Assembly (NCBI GenBank): GCA_030141605.1
Contig: JAQGDQ010000392.1
Location: 1 to 64,000, forward strand
From: Tubiluchus corallicola
Taxonomy: Eukaryota; Priapulida; Priapulimorpha; Priapulimorphida; Tubiluchidae
Reading direction: 5' to 3'
DNA: 64,000 nucleotides
Part shown: one piece after another, positions 13,101 through 27,700 of the stretch
Layout of the letters: the number at the start of each line of letters is the position of its first letter
Numbering within the stretch: the first letter of the stretch is position 1
Translations under genes and position numbers: made by a program
The notes under the pieces: generated by a model
What the model was told of the DNA's origin: nothing
Database searches by the model: none
Seen by the model: only the letters and a program-made list of their open reading frames with translations

Positions 13101-15670
13101 CCATTGACATAACGTGTTAATGATTTTAGGTCACCTTAACTAGTAACCACGGTTTTCTTAACCCACTGTGTAGTAACGAAATTGAATTACTTTTTGCATT
13201 TATGTTTAGGATATTTTGGCATTTTTTGTGCAGTTTTCACACATATAAAATGAAGAATCAGAGTTTTATTTTTGGCTTTCTAAAATATTTTATTGGTAAT
13301 GACGGTGCAATATTGCAATTAATTAAATTTTAACGTTGAACTTGAAAGGCAAAAAGTGAAAAAGTTGGAGTGCAGCCCAGATTTGAACCAGGGACCTTCT
13401 GCTTATATTGCCGATGCTTAAGGCCTTTAGTAATTAATAATTACCTCATTTGGTAAATTACACAAATAATATGTTAACATATTTATACTTTTGTTTTTAA
13501 TGTAGCTACAGCAGGCCCAAAAAGGTAGTCAGTTCTGATCCACAACCGATATTGCCATCCATAACAATTGGCATTCAGCGACCAAGCGTACAGATGGACG
13601 TACATGGAGCACAAAAGAGAGGCTCTTTGTTTTCCATAAGATCTTTTTCTAGCAGGAAAAGTTCTATTTGTACTAGCAAAGGAGAGTCTGCCAAACACGT
13701 AAGTAATTAATTATATTTTTATTTTGCCATTTTAAGATCAGTCAAGTATAGTAAAGCATTCACACTTTTAAATTTTAAGTTTTTAACTGTTTTGTTTTTT
13801 GTTTAGTAGGTTGTGTGATTTTGATAGCAGTAATATGAGAATTAATGCGTCTTGCAGTGACTTTCGACTACATCTTTCTATTACTGCTAAACGGAAAAAT
13901 CTTTTTCTTAGGTAGTAGATGAGGATGGTTACGATGTGACACCGCTGCCATTGCTTCCCCATGGTGGTCCAATTTCTGGAAGTGCAGGACCCCAAAAATT
14001 CTTCGCTGCTTCCGACAGTGCACATGTAATAAATTTACTTCACTCTTAGAATCAGTTTTAGCCCAGCATTGTTTTTACATGTGGTGCATTTATATGAATA
14101 TGGCTGCATCTATTTGAGTCAGACACAGGTGCATATTTTCACACTTACATACTAACATTATGTAACAAACGTATGTAACATATGTAACTTTATTCCTACA
14201 GAATAGGTTCACAAGGTCATCCTGAAAATTGATGTGTACATGCATGACCTCAGTATATGTGCACCCACGTGTACAACGCACCTATTCTAAGAAGCAAGCT
14301 CTGAGAAGCCAATAATGTTGCTTTCTCAACTTCAAATATCCAAGCCAATTTTAATGATAAAAGGCGCACTGCATATTGTATTTATTGTCAGTATTTCTGA
14401 GAAACAAAATAATGTTTCAAAGTGTAATACCCTATTCATGGGACCTACTGAAATAACATCTTCTCAGTTCACGTAGCTTTCAGCCTGTGGTTGGTGGATA
14501 GCTTCTCCTTTGGAGCATACTCGCTATACAATAGCATTCATATATCATCATTAGTATTTCTAAGAAAACCAGTTTACTGTCAACATGATTACTATGATAC
14601 CTGTCAACACCATCGTTTTCGTACGTAGCTGTTGTTGCAGTAATTAAATGTTTATCTTTTTTTACATTTTTGGTGTGTACTGATATTACAAAAGATATTG
14701 TTGCTGATGTTTCTGCATTTTTTTGGTTTGATTTTAAAAGTTGTGTAGGGTGGAATTATGAATTAGCTTGAGTTCACCAAGTCATTCACTAGTTTATATT
14801 ATATTTTGTACTGATTACTTTTTAAGGTACTTACAAGTTTTACAAAAACTAGGTGATAGCTCTAGGTTTAAAAAACTAGTGACACTTTTCTACTAGAAGT
14901 TCAATGCTTAGAAAAAGTAACTATTGTGTAATTGGTTGCCTTCATTTACTTCATCACATTGACAGTACACATGTATTTGGTGTTTCAAACTGCCTGTACA
15001 AAAAAAGGTCTGTTCTGCATATACAAGGGTGATATATTACTTGAGTGTGCATTTTGGTACTTAACAAGCATGTTAACAATGTTGATTTGGACGTTACTTT
15101 GCTGTATTTTATTTAGGCATCACAAACTTCCATGTACAAAGCAACTGCAGCTAGTATAATGGGGGGACCATTTTCCAGGTGAGTACACTGTGTCTTTAAA
15201 AAAACTTTCATAAAGTTTAGTTGCATGTTGCTTAATAACACTTGTTTATTACGAGTTGGGAATTTTGCATAATGTAAATGTGGCGGAATTTAACAAAAAA
15301 AGTGCCGTTCTGGGGTATATGTACCGGCCATTACCCTCTCTATGATTGGAAATCAAATTTCGAGCTCTGTTACGCCCCTGGTAAACATGCATAGATGTGA
15401 GCATTGAAACTGTATTCAATTTCACGAAGAACGATAGAGAAGTAACACTTTGATCTTTGAAATTGTTGGGAGTTGCCCCAAAAATTCACCCTAGAGGGAA
15501 AATTTAAGAGAAACTCTCCTTTACCTTGTCGGTAGTTTCCCCAGTGAACATGCAGGCCAGGGCCGGCCTTAAGCATAGGCAAACTAGGCAACCGCCTAGG
15601 GCCTCACCCTCCAGGGGGGCCTCACGCCGAGGTAACATTTTTTTGCTTTATGCAAACATACTGCCTCCCC

Positions 15671-15711
<41 letters not shown>

Positions 15712-18700
15712 TTGATTTAGATATAAATACAGGTGGTTTTTAATAAATTGCGTAATTTTATTTTTTTCGTATTCATTTTTTATTTTTCTATTTCATTTGG
15801 GGCCACCAAATTCTCTTCGCCTTGGGCCTCCAATTACCTAAGGCCGGCCCTGTGCAGGCCTACCAGATCTGCTCATGATTTGATCTGAGAAGCCATAGCA
15901 CTTTATGGATTTTTCAAACCCGCCATAGGAGAAATCAAAATTCAGCCTATCTTATGCCCTTGGTATGCATGCGCTGATGTTAATATCGAAAACTGCTTTC
16001 AATTTCAAGAACTGACAGAGAAAATAATACTTTTAAATTTTTGCATTTGGTAAAACCTATGGCTGGTGCAAAAATTAAAAAATCTGATTGTTTAACTGTT
16101 TAGCTGTTTTATTATTTCTTTTAAAAACTTAACATGTTCAGACATGTGATTAACTAATTGATCAGTTCAATCTTATGATATCTGGGTTCGAATTTTGTCC
16201 CTTTTCAGGTTAAGATTTAAAAAAGTAGGCTGCCTTGGTAGGCTTGGTAGCTTTTACAGCAACAGTATTAAATTGTGATTTTATGATTTTGTTTGCATAT
16301 TTAAGGCCTGCCTGTCATTTCTGTGCGTTTGTATGTTTAACTGATATAGATATGTAGCTACTGATAAAATGTATAATTGCATATTTAAATATTTGTTCTA
16401 CATTTTTCACTGGTATTAAAATTTTGGCCATTAATTGCTTGCTATAGTAACTCCCACACATTGTTGCATTTGTTATAGATCTGTTTTTGTGAGCCAAGAC
16501 AAAGCAGGTGCACATGCGCCATCATCAATTGTGGGCTCCATGTTCCAAAGTATAGAATCCATTAATGTGTTTGATGAAAAACAAGATTTGGGCAGTAAGT
16601 TTGTATTACTGTGTTAGACAAGCCAGACATATTGACATTTTTGTAGGTTAGTTCTATTTATGGCTTTATTCTTGGAAAAAGTTGCGAAGTTTCACTTTAT
16701 GTCATAGGTTTCATTGTACATCATCGTGATGAGGAGCCTGAAGAATTAACAGAGGAAGATTTACAGAAGATGATCAATATAAACTTGTCAGAAACTGAAA
16801 CATTTTGGCATCTTGATCTTCCTGGTACAGCTGTATCGATAGAAACTGAAGAAGCTGTCCTTGTTAGAGAACAAAATCACTTGTATGAAAAGGTGTGATC
16901 AGAATATAACCATCTGTCTCATTTATGTGCCCAAACGAAGGTATTGGCATTTCACAGAGGTGCCCTATTTAACTTCTCTTGGTAAAGTAGTTCCCATGGT
17001 TGAATTTTCAGTGTAATGACTCATGAAAATGCTGCATTTTCTGAATTTTAGAGTCTTTGACACGTTCAGAGGCTAACTTCAGGATCCAAGGGGGATATAT
17101 TTTAAATTTTCTTGTTAGTATAAATAATCTAAACAATGTTCTAAATAATCATTGTCGTTATTAAACTTTTCTTATAGTTATCTCTCTCTTTACAGATGTT
17201 GTATGGTTAATAAGCCAATTCCTCTACTAATTTAATAGGATAGGATTAGCTTCGAGCCTAATTGCTAATTAATTCTTTCACATTTGTTTTGTACTAAATA
17301 GTTATGCAAGTCAAGGCCTGGCAACGATAGATATGTGGAACGAGAAATGAACACATTCAACAATCCACTGAAAAAGAAATTTGTACAGACTCGTTCAGTC
17401 ACTAAAGTAGATGGAAGTTGTAATACGACCACGTGGGACTTGCATGATGCTTTTGCTGCAGCACAAGAGTCTGAAAATGGTAAAAACAAAAAGGTTCAGT
17501 TGCCTAAGGTCTGGGCCTAGGGCTGGAATGTTAAGTGGCACCGGAAAAATAAAGCATAGATTTTGTTTTAGTTTTAGCTTTTTTGGTTTCGTATGTGGAC
17601 ACTGACAGCTTACACTGTTTCTGTTTTGTAGTTTTGTAAACTGTTTTATCTGAAGTTGGAAAAATATTTTAAGTCATGAGCTTAAGTTTGATCATGAACT
17701 GCATGCTTCATGTGTAAATCTATAAATTAAGGTAAAAGGTGCAAATAATATTAAAGAGAAACTACCAAAATAGGAATTTAATAAGGAACCTGAATCTTAA
17801 AGCTTTTTCTTAAATTACTGCAGTTTTGTAGATATGAAAATAGATTTAGTTAATCAGACCAAGTTTTATTACTACTAACGATATTTTGCTGAAACAACTG
17901 CTCCCTTCATCAGATTACGTAGAATTAATCACATGGAATTCCAGAATAGTTGTAAATGAATTACATCGCATGTTAAAATGGAATGACAGAATGGTTACTG
18001 TGATAGATGGAAGACACTTTTCCCAAAATACAGTAGAATTCACTTGATAAATCTGCGAGTAATAAATCAAGCCGCTGGCTGTGGCCACCGTTGCTGGAAC
18101 GGAACTGTATAATGCTTTGACCGAGCAAAATCCGCTGTTTATTAAATCCATACTTCACTTTATAAATAAGGCTTGCAGCTGTGAAGACAATAAAATTGTG
18201 ACGTAAGACCACATGATTGTCCTGCCTTTTAGCTTGAGCTAGGTCAGTGTACACAATGTCTTTAGCTGTGTAATTTACACGTTACAATGCAGAAACATGA
18301 CTCAAGCACAATATGAAAGATTTAATTACGTTAAACTGATTCTTGTTGACAAATTTTGTGTGACAATGTCAATGATACAAATAGTTGACTGCTGAATCAT
18401 CACTGTCATTAAGGTTACATGTTTTGCATTTTTTAAATTGGCAAACAGTTTATAACATTGTGTTACGGGGGCGGAATGCCTTTAATTTTGGAACCCCCTC
18501 CTCTTCATTGTGATGGTTCGATCCTTAGCGAAGCCATTGTATATCAGCATTGCACAGCAGCAATAAATAGCTGGTATGGAATCGCCTCGTCGGTTCAGTT
18601 GGCAGATGGATAGGTGCGTTTACAACATAAGCACCTGGTCTGTAATCGTGATCAGCATGAGGAATGCAGAAAAAGATTCTGGCTAGTTGTCATCCTAATT

Positions 18701-21700
18701 TTCTGTTTAAATTTTCATATTTCTTCTCTATTTTCACATCTACAATATTTGTCTGTAACATGGTTTGACTGATCCAGATTTGAACCATGGACCTCTTGAC
18801 CGCCTCCGCAACAATAGTAAGGTCATAGATAAACAAGACATACTTTACCTGAGTTACTATAATTATACAAATGCTAATAAATTATAGCATTATATTTAAA
18901 AACTTTTTCAAGTGGTTTACTGGGTGGTTCTGGATTTTTAGTTAAACAATACGCATTTTAATAACATAGAAAATGCTACTTAATAGGTCTCTTCAGCTTA
19001 TAAATGTAGCCGCTTAAATCAGTATACTGTGTCGTTAATTCTAATAAATCTTGTTATGATTATCTACCTGTCTATGTTTATTATGTATACATGTCACCAC
19101 TTATTAATTTATAGAAATGAATTGCCAAATTTGTATTACTGTTTATAACTTTGTTTGCTTACGACATGCAGATGCCGCTAATTAATCCGTATTGATTGCA
19201 TCGTGTTGTAGAAATTCAAGATGCTGAAGAAAAGGATTTCTTTGATCTGCTTGCCTTGTCCACGCTAAAGTCTCAACGTGGATCTATTGTGGATGATGTG
19301 CAAGAAGATGTTAAAACAGCAGAAACTCTTCAAACTTTAGGCAAGTTTAGGTCATAAATGTAGTGTAAACAATCTTATTATAATTATCTTCCTGAAATTG
19401 AGGTTTTAAGTGGCGAGAACAAAAAATATAATGAGTAGATACCCAGTAAAAATAAACATGTACCTGTACATTGCTGACAACTGAATGATCATTCTTTGGC
19501 TCTTTTTTCGAGATTACATTATTTTACAAAAAAAGCCCTCATTGAGTTTATTTTGACAGACACATATTGTTTTATAGGTTAAAGTAGCGAAAACTCAGAA
19601 CACCATAAGAACACTGACGAATCTGTCTTTAAATCTCGGCAGTCACATTTTTTTGTGGAATTTAAACAACATACTGTTTCTTTAGTGTTAATATACCTTG
19701 CAATTGCTAGAAGGTGAAACTTTGACAACGGCAAATTTGGGTTTAACTGGAAATAAAAAAAGTCCAAATTAAGGGCTGATTGCAATTTAAGGATGAGGAG
19801 AAAAATGTTTTCTCTGCAGGTTTGGAGAGAATGAATAGCTTTCTTTCAAGGGTTTTTCGGTAATGGATTTATTTGTTGGAATAGTAGCTTTCTAGTGTTG
19901 AGAAAGGCCATTCTTGAATTTGTCTTTGGGCTTAGCAAAAGCAAATTTAGTTGCGTGTTCATAAAGCTCATTCTGCATCTATTTGTTTTACTCTGCTCTT
20001 ACTGCTTTACTTCAAGGTTATGTTTTGAAATTTGATATGAAGATACGTATTCTACGAAATCACCACATTTATAGCGCTGCAATGAAATTCTTGAATGTAA
20101 ACTCTTTCAATAACCCGAACTTCCCATCTTGTGATACCCGGTGAGAACGGGAACAAGATTAGTGGTCGGCGATTTCATATTTTTTTCCAAGCAACGCCAA
20201 GCACTCACGATAATGTAAATAGCATAATCTGTAAAGAGTTTAATATATAGAACGACCTGTACTATATTACCTTGTGGTGACTCAGGTAACACAGTAATTA
20301 TACAGTAGGCACCCTTTATTAGATTCACTGTTAATAGAAACAGTTGCTTAATTGACTCAAAAACTCAAAAATTCTGGTACGGGCCGCTCCTATTCAAATG
20401 TATATAAAAACTGTCAGCGATTGACTCACGTAACATAACTGCGCATAACTGACTAAAATTTTTGTTTCGGGGACTCAAAATAAAACATCTGTGTGTAATC
20501 AAAGAGCTTTTACTACTCTTGTGTCATTTTTTTCTTCGCTTTTGTGCACTATAATGTACGTAGAAACAGCCGTGTTAGGTACCATTTTGTTTCTAAGCAG
20601 GTACATTTATATGCTAGCGTACCATTTTTACATTGATACTATCACTAGCTTGGCTGGTGCAATTGAACTTGTTGCCCAAGAATTTGCATTTCTACAGATG
20701 TAAATGTCACAGAGCACAGAGCAACTAAGAGCACAGAGTTAATTTTGACAAATAGAAGATAAAGATAAAAACCTAACATTTAAAGTTCTCGAGGCTTTGC
20801 AGCATTTTCTAAGCTGAAGAGTGATGACTCTCACTTGTATACCAGCAAAACTAGATCCGTTGGCTAACAGATTCAGTCCATTAATCAGATTATAACTCTT
20901 CCATCCGAAAGTGAGTCTGCTAAGTGGTGCCTACTGTAGCAAATAAAATGTAGGATACCATATACGCAAACATTTTAGTACTATAGCATTCTACTCAATT
21001 GTCTCCTCGTAGTTTTTTTACATATTTCTAATATGTTTTAACAAGTGCATTTTTTGAGATAGATGAATCAGAAGAAAGTAAGACAAGTGTGAGCACAGAT
21101 ATTTCTCTTATAGGCAGCACTGCCTCTGCCCATCACTCTGAACAGGAGAAACAAATTCTTGAGGTAACCATTGTTGTCTAATCACACTGTATTATATTGT
21201 TGCATGGTTATTTTGTTAAAGTCTCAGACAGCTGTTAATTTCTAATATTTTATTCGAGTTACAAAAAGTCGGACCGATTTTCTAGCAACAAATTAGCTAG
21301 CTGTTCTTGCTGTATCTTGTTTTTGTGGGCTGTTTTTACTTTTACTAAATTTCTTTGACGCTGTTGGTTAATTTGCTGTTTTGCAATAGAGAGTGTTGTT
21401 TAGTTTGTTTGTTGTGTCGCTCACAACAATACGAACTTCTGAAACTGTAAACGTTGAAAAGAGTGATGTTTCAAACATAGCTATTAAATTGTTTACTGAA
21501 AAAGCACTGAATTTATTTTTAAATCAATTATGTCACATTTTAGGCAGAGAACTTTAAAGAGCATTTATTTGTGATGGAAAGAATCGTCAATGTAAATTTG
21601 CTGCAGACAAAACAAGCTATCTATCGAGGGCAACCGGTTATCAGGGGTAAGTCATCATAATTAAAGTTTTTTTACCATGGAGTTGATGGAAAGTGATTGT

Positions 21701-24700
21701 GCAAACCACAATATAACATTCCAGCCCATTCCAATGCCTGTTTTGTTTCATTAAGTTAATTAGCATTTTTTCATTTAACACAAAAACTAAAATGTGCCGA
21801 TTTTAGTTTTTGTGTTAACATTAGACAAAGATTGCAAATTTGCAATTGGAATAGTTAGTGTTACTTAATTATACCTAACATTGTCCTTGATATTAAATAT
21901 CTATATTGCTATGAGTGATGGTTGCTAAGGTCTAGGATTTTGAACCACTATAATTGTTATATTCACTGTAAACATAAACTCTCATTCAGGAAAAAGATGA
22001 AAAACCTTTGTTTTTTAGAAGAACTGTTTTTTACGTATGAATTCTGGGAGAAGTGTTTGTATGAATTGTAATGTGCATTCCTTGTGAGGTATACTGAGTT
22101 GAATCACTTTATCAGGTCTTTCAAAAATCACTCACTAATCTATTTCAATTTTCTTACAGCTAATTTTCTATGATGTTCGTCCTGTGGTAAACTTTTATTC
22201 AGTATTTGAGAATTTTTTAAAACCTACATGTAAAGTTTTCCAGCGTTTTTTCTGCTTCCAAACCTACAAGGAGAGTAGAGACGTAAAATCACTACCTGTC
22301 TGTATATAGGAAATATAGGTGTAAAATTGCTGAAGAAATCTTATACATTCAAATTTGATGTCACCAAAATTCTGAAGAATTGTAGACCCAGCAACTGAAC
22401 GTCATTTCATTTCTCTTGTAGTTACTATTTTCATAAATTTTTAAAACAATGAGGATCTTAGAAAGGCCCTTTGTAATGAAAACTTGAAATGTAAATAATT
22501 TAACAATGTGTTTACGGAGGTTTCATTGTGTGAATACACTCGTGTCTCACATCTCGGATGAAGCGGGGAGATGTCTTTTCGAATTTGCCAGTTGTTCGTA
22601 TTTCCTGATACTACGCTAATACTGTAGGTGCCGTGTTATTAGACTCTCGGTAATTTAGAATCAATCACCTGATTGTCTCATCAACGCCTAGTACAGGCAA
22701 CTCCTGATATACAAGCTACATGTGTTTCGTTACACACTGCTTGGTTGCAGTGATGTAAACAAAGTGACGGCCTGCCAACTAGCGGTCAGCTTGCGGAATA
22801 ACAGACTGTGTCTGTAGTATGCTATACTTTTAGCCATGCAGATTTTGTCCAATTTTTCCGATATCCGTAAAAGCGTATCCGAGATATGAGTATACGAGTG
22901 TACAGTCTTTTTTATTTTGCTCTTGTAGTTTTGTGCATGGTTTCATTCATCTATTTGACTAACAGCTTTTCTTACTTTATGTTTGAATATAGATGTTGAT
23001 AAACCTACAGGTGTGTTGGAACACACTCACAGTTTTCAGCAAGTAGGTGCTTGCATTGATAAGCTATGGGATTATGTTTGCGCTGAGAGTAAAGGACATC
23101 CTGTTAGTTGCATGAGATGGAATCCAGTTAATCATGTACGTTCACAATTATAACACATTTCTTTACACACACCAGAGCAGGGACTACTGAAGACATTATG
23201 CACTGAGTGGGATGGAACACTAACCATTGCGTGTAAAAAAATGTGCAGGCCGATACGCCATGGGAAGGTTTCCGTTTTTGCAGCATTTTCATCTATGTTG
23301 TCGCGCAAATCTGTAATTTTTTGATTTTTTAATTTTTAGAATCAGTCAAATTAGGCCTACTTTATGTAAAAAGTTCGTGTGAAGAAATGCTGAAACTGAT
23401 TTAGTTGTATCATAGTTTGCCATCACAGTGCATTGCTTTATAGAAGTAGGAAATGTAGTGTTGTTGTGTAAACTGATGACCCAAATTAATTAATAGCCTG
23501 CGGTCAAAAAATGTGTTATGGTGCAGTGGCCCCGTACTACCCGAGTTGTCTTGTCTTAGAAACTGTAGTTTCGGTATTATTGAAGGGTAACAATTGAATA
23601 TACTAGGACCTTTACTATCTGTGCAGTCCAGTTCTAAAAGGTCTGAAAACTCTGGATAATTGAGTAATGGATCATATGGTTAGTTTAATAACTTCAACGT
23701 TGACAAAATATTATTGTTATGCTTATTTATGAAGTTAATTTACGTTTGGAAATATATGTTTTAACGCTGCATTCCGCAACTGTCAATGTATATGTTGGCG
23801 TCCTGGCATTATTCACACTATTACAGTTAATGTTAAAATTGCTGCAAATTTCATAATTAAGGCATTTTAGCCAGTTTTTCTTTAGAAAAGGTAGAAGGGT
23901 CTTCTATAAAACAACGCAAGCAAGAGATGTAAGCATGCACAGAGCTATACTTTGCTTCAGTACTGTATGGCAGTTAAAATGGATACAACTATGAATCGCA
24001 GTTTTTGCAATCTAGTCAGCACGAGTTGGTCCAGATAATCAAGGTCCTACTGTCAACAGTTTTGACACTTCTGTAAATAAGATCTCCCAAATCTTCGTGA
24101 TTTTTTCCACCGCTTTTCTGTTCGTCCATTTCACAGTGCTTCTCCGCAAATTTAGCACATGCCTAGTTGCTAAATTATGGTATATGGGCTACTGCGGTAA
24201 ACACCTCCTTACAAACTGCATTGCAGCTGCCTAAGTTATTACCTGGTACAGAGTAAAAGATGAATATTATTTTACAATTGTTGCATTTTAGGATTTGCTA
24301 GCAGTTTCGTATGGTGAACAAAGTTTTATACCACAGAATGAAGGACTAGTGTGTTGCTGGACAGTCAAGAATCCACAGTATCCGGAGAAAATATACGGCT
24401 CACCTGTTGCTGCCACTGCAGTGGCATTCTCCAGAGTTAACCCAAATATACTAGCGGTGAGGTGAATCTCTTATAAGTTCTAGTTAGAAATTGACAAAAT
24501 GATTGTTCAGCTTTTTGCATGGATAACAAATGGACAGAAGAAAACTATTTTGATTGCTCTAAATTTAAATTTTTGTCATATTTTTCATCAAACTTTTTTA
24601 ACTTTTGCATATATAGTGCTGCCATCTTCAGGTATTCTTGTTAAAATTGTTAAATCTTGCTCTTTACCGTTTAAATTTCATTGGCTTTTACAGTCTTTAT

Positions 24701-27700
24701 GAATGCATAATTTCTAAACCTGTTTTCGCACCTAACGGATTTTACATGTAATTTTAATCAAATGTTTTTTGCTTTTCAACATGACATTACTTTGCTGATT
24801 ATGTAGAAATTTCAGAATAAAATCTTAAAAACTAGATTTCAGTTTTTTTGGTTTCTTCAAGCCAACAGGTAAATGTTTTCTTCGCTCTTTTCTCAACCAT
24901 TTATTCCAGTCAATCATCATTTTTAAACAATGGCTAAATTTAGTGGAGGAATTGTTTGAATAGATATTTTTTCAATTTAGGGACCCCATGCAGTGAACTA
25001 GAAAATGGTCTAAGTGGCCTGATTATGATGAGGACGGTCTAGTTGTTCTTATAAACACTATCAAAAAGTTTTATGCCTTCAATTCTTTTTTGTTTACCTA
25101 TATGCTTTTATCAGGTTGGGCGACATGACGGCACTCTAGCAATATTTGATGTTCGCAGTGACTTAATGGAACCTGTCTTAGACAGTTGGTATGTTGACTA
25201 GCATTTATAGTATCATCTTTTGTCATGTGTAAATTATACTATCCTACAGTATCTACAGTGGACAGCAATTATTATGTCCATCTTCTACAGTGGACAAGAT
25301 CTGCATTAGTTGCAAATAGAAATAGTAAAATAACAACTCATTGAATGTGGTAGCATTGAATATTGAATTGTATTAAAAAGCCAGTATTGGTTAACAGAAA
25401 GAGAATGGAGAATAGCTGAGTGGTTATGATATGTGCTTAGTGAATAAAGTTAAGCATTGCAGAACTTGGCCAAGAACTGGATGAGTGACTGTCGGGAAGA
25501 CTACTTACGGGAGAAGATTGCCCTGTCATGATGACCTCGACTATTTGCCTCAAACATCTGCATCTAAGAGACACTTCTGCTGGTACACTGTCTCATCTTA
25601 GAAAACTATTATTGCCAATGAACTAGATTCTAGTCTTGCCACGAGCATCAGTATTAAATATGCCCCTCCCCCTCCGTTCAATGTTGGATTCTGGCTTGCA
25701 AAGTGCCACACTGTTAAACTGTAATTTACAACGGTTTAGTTATGGGCCACTATCATAATCATTATTATAGTGACACTGGTAGAAAACACACTGCTCCTAT
25801 TTGGCAACTAGAGTGGATAGAGAAGGAAAAAGCTTCTGGAGAAATCCTTGAAGTGCTTATCTCTGTGTCAAATGATGGTCAGATGTTAGCTTGGTCTCTC
25901 AAGAAAGGACTGGAATGTTCAGGTAAAGTTATTAGCTTATTCGTTTCGCTTGGGAGTGTTGTTTCAAAACATAGCTAGATGGAATGAGGTGACACTTTTT
26001 GTATTTATGTATTCTAGTGGAGCAGCCAGTAAAATCATGTCTAAGTATTGGACTGCCATACAGAGATTCAGTTGAGATCTAAATTCCATTGAAGCGTTAT
26101 TACTAATAACTTTCCCACAATGATATTTTGTAAAGCGATAGTTTTTTTATTTTCATAACTTGTCAGTTTGGTTGCATGTATACATATATAAACTTTTAAG
26201 TTGCATCAATGTAGGACTAAAATAAGCAATTTGCCTGTGCAAGTTAAATAAATTTTTCACCCAAAAAGACTTTCCTAGGCGGTCTGTAATTCGTTAATCT
26301 AAATATATGCTTCAAAATAGTATAATTGTGTTTCATGTAAGGTCAGTGAAGTATTGCATGATGTGCTAACTGAATGAAAACAAAACAGGACCCAATTTTA
26401 AATTGCAGGTCAAAATAATCTACTCTTTAAAATATTGAAAGGAAACATACTATTTTTTCAAAAATGACTTATGTGAAAGATTTATTACCACACAAGTGCA
26501 ATTTTGAATTTGCGCCATTAGTTCTTCGCTGTTACATGCATTTTGTCATTAGCTAGTTAGACGGGCACTAGCACCTGCATTTCGGGAACGCATTGCACGA
26601 AAACAGGTTCTGTACCTCTCAATTCAGATGTGTTAGTTTATGATAAAGTACACCCGTTTGACATCTCATGCGTGAGCACAGCGGTAAATTTGAAATCTGA
26701 ATTTTTATCTTAAAACTTGCCTAGTTTTAGTACAACGCACTGAATATCTTACAGTAGCACTGTACTTCAATTTTCACTGTTGCAAACATGTGCAACACGC
26801 TCGTGGAATATTTTTGTTGTTGAAAATTATGTTAGTTTGTGATGTCATCAATTGTTGGGCTCGCCCACCCGTTAATTAAGTTTCTGATCTATTATTTATT
26901 TATCAGAAACGCTTTTGCATTATTAATCGTGTTAAAATGTATACTTTTTATCCGACCTGAAAATGGGCTAGTATATGAAAAATAATCTTATCTTCCTTTA
27001 ACTCATGATGGTAGTCGTACAATAAATGTGATTTAGTGCCGTTTTGTCTGCATTCAGCTGGTTATTACCAGTCTTTCTGTAGCTATGCAGCTTATCTAGA
27101 TCTGACCATTTTGTTCGATCATTTTTTATTTAAGTTCTCATGAAGCTGACCAGGGTTTCTGTAGCCGTTCAGAGACAAGCGAAGAACAAAAAGGGTGAAG
27201 CATTTGTTTCTAGAACAGTTGGTGGCTACTGCTTTGATTTTCAACCCAACGATTTCAACTCGTAAGATGCAAATGCGTTGATTACTTACTGCTTTCTGAC
27301 TTGAATAATGATGATTGTAACAGAAAATATTTTACACTAATTAATTTTGTAAAGGATAAATTATTTATTGTTTTTTTTTCATAAAGCAACTTGTCAAAGC
27401 TACACTAGCTACGAATGTACTACATATATACAATTCCAGTACAGCAGCAAACTTATAGCTATTGTAATTTATTACTGCCGACTAAAGCTTTACAACTGTG
27501 CTTTACAACTTTAGCCTGTTCTACAATCTCAGTCAGTCCATTTATCATTCCTTTTTCTAACGCATGAATTCTTGTAAACAGGTCCGAATTTCTTTAGGTA
27601 TTTAGTGGGAACAGATGAAGGATTTGTCCATAAATGCTCGTGTTCTTATAATGAGCAGTACTTGGAAACATATAAAGGACATCAGGTAACTGATATGCAA

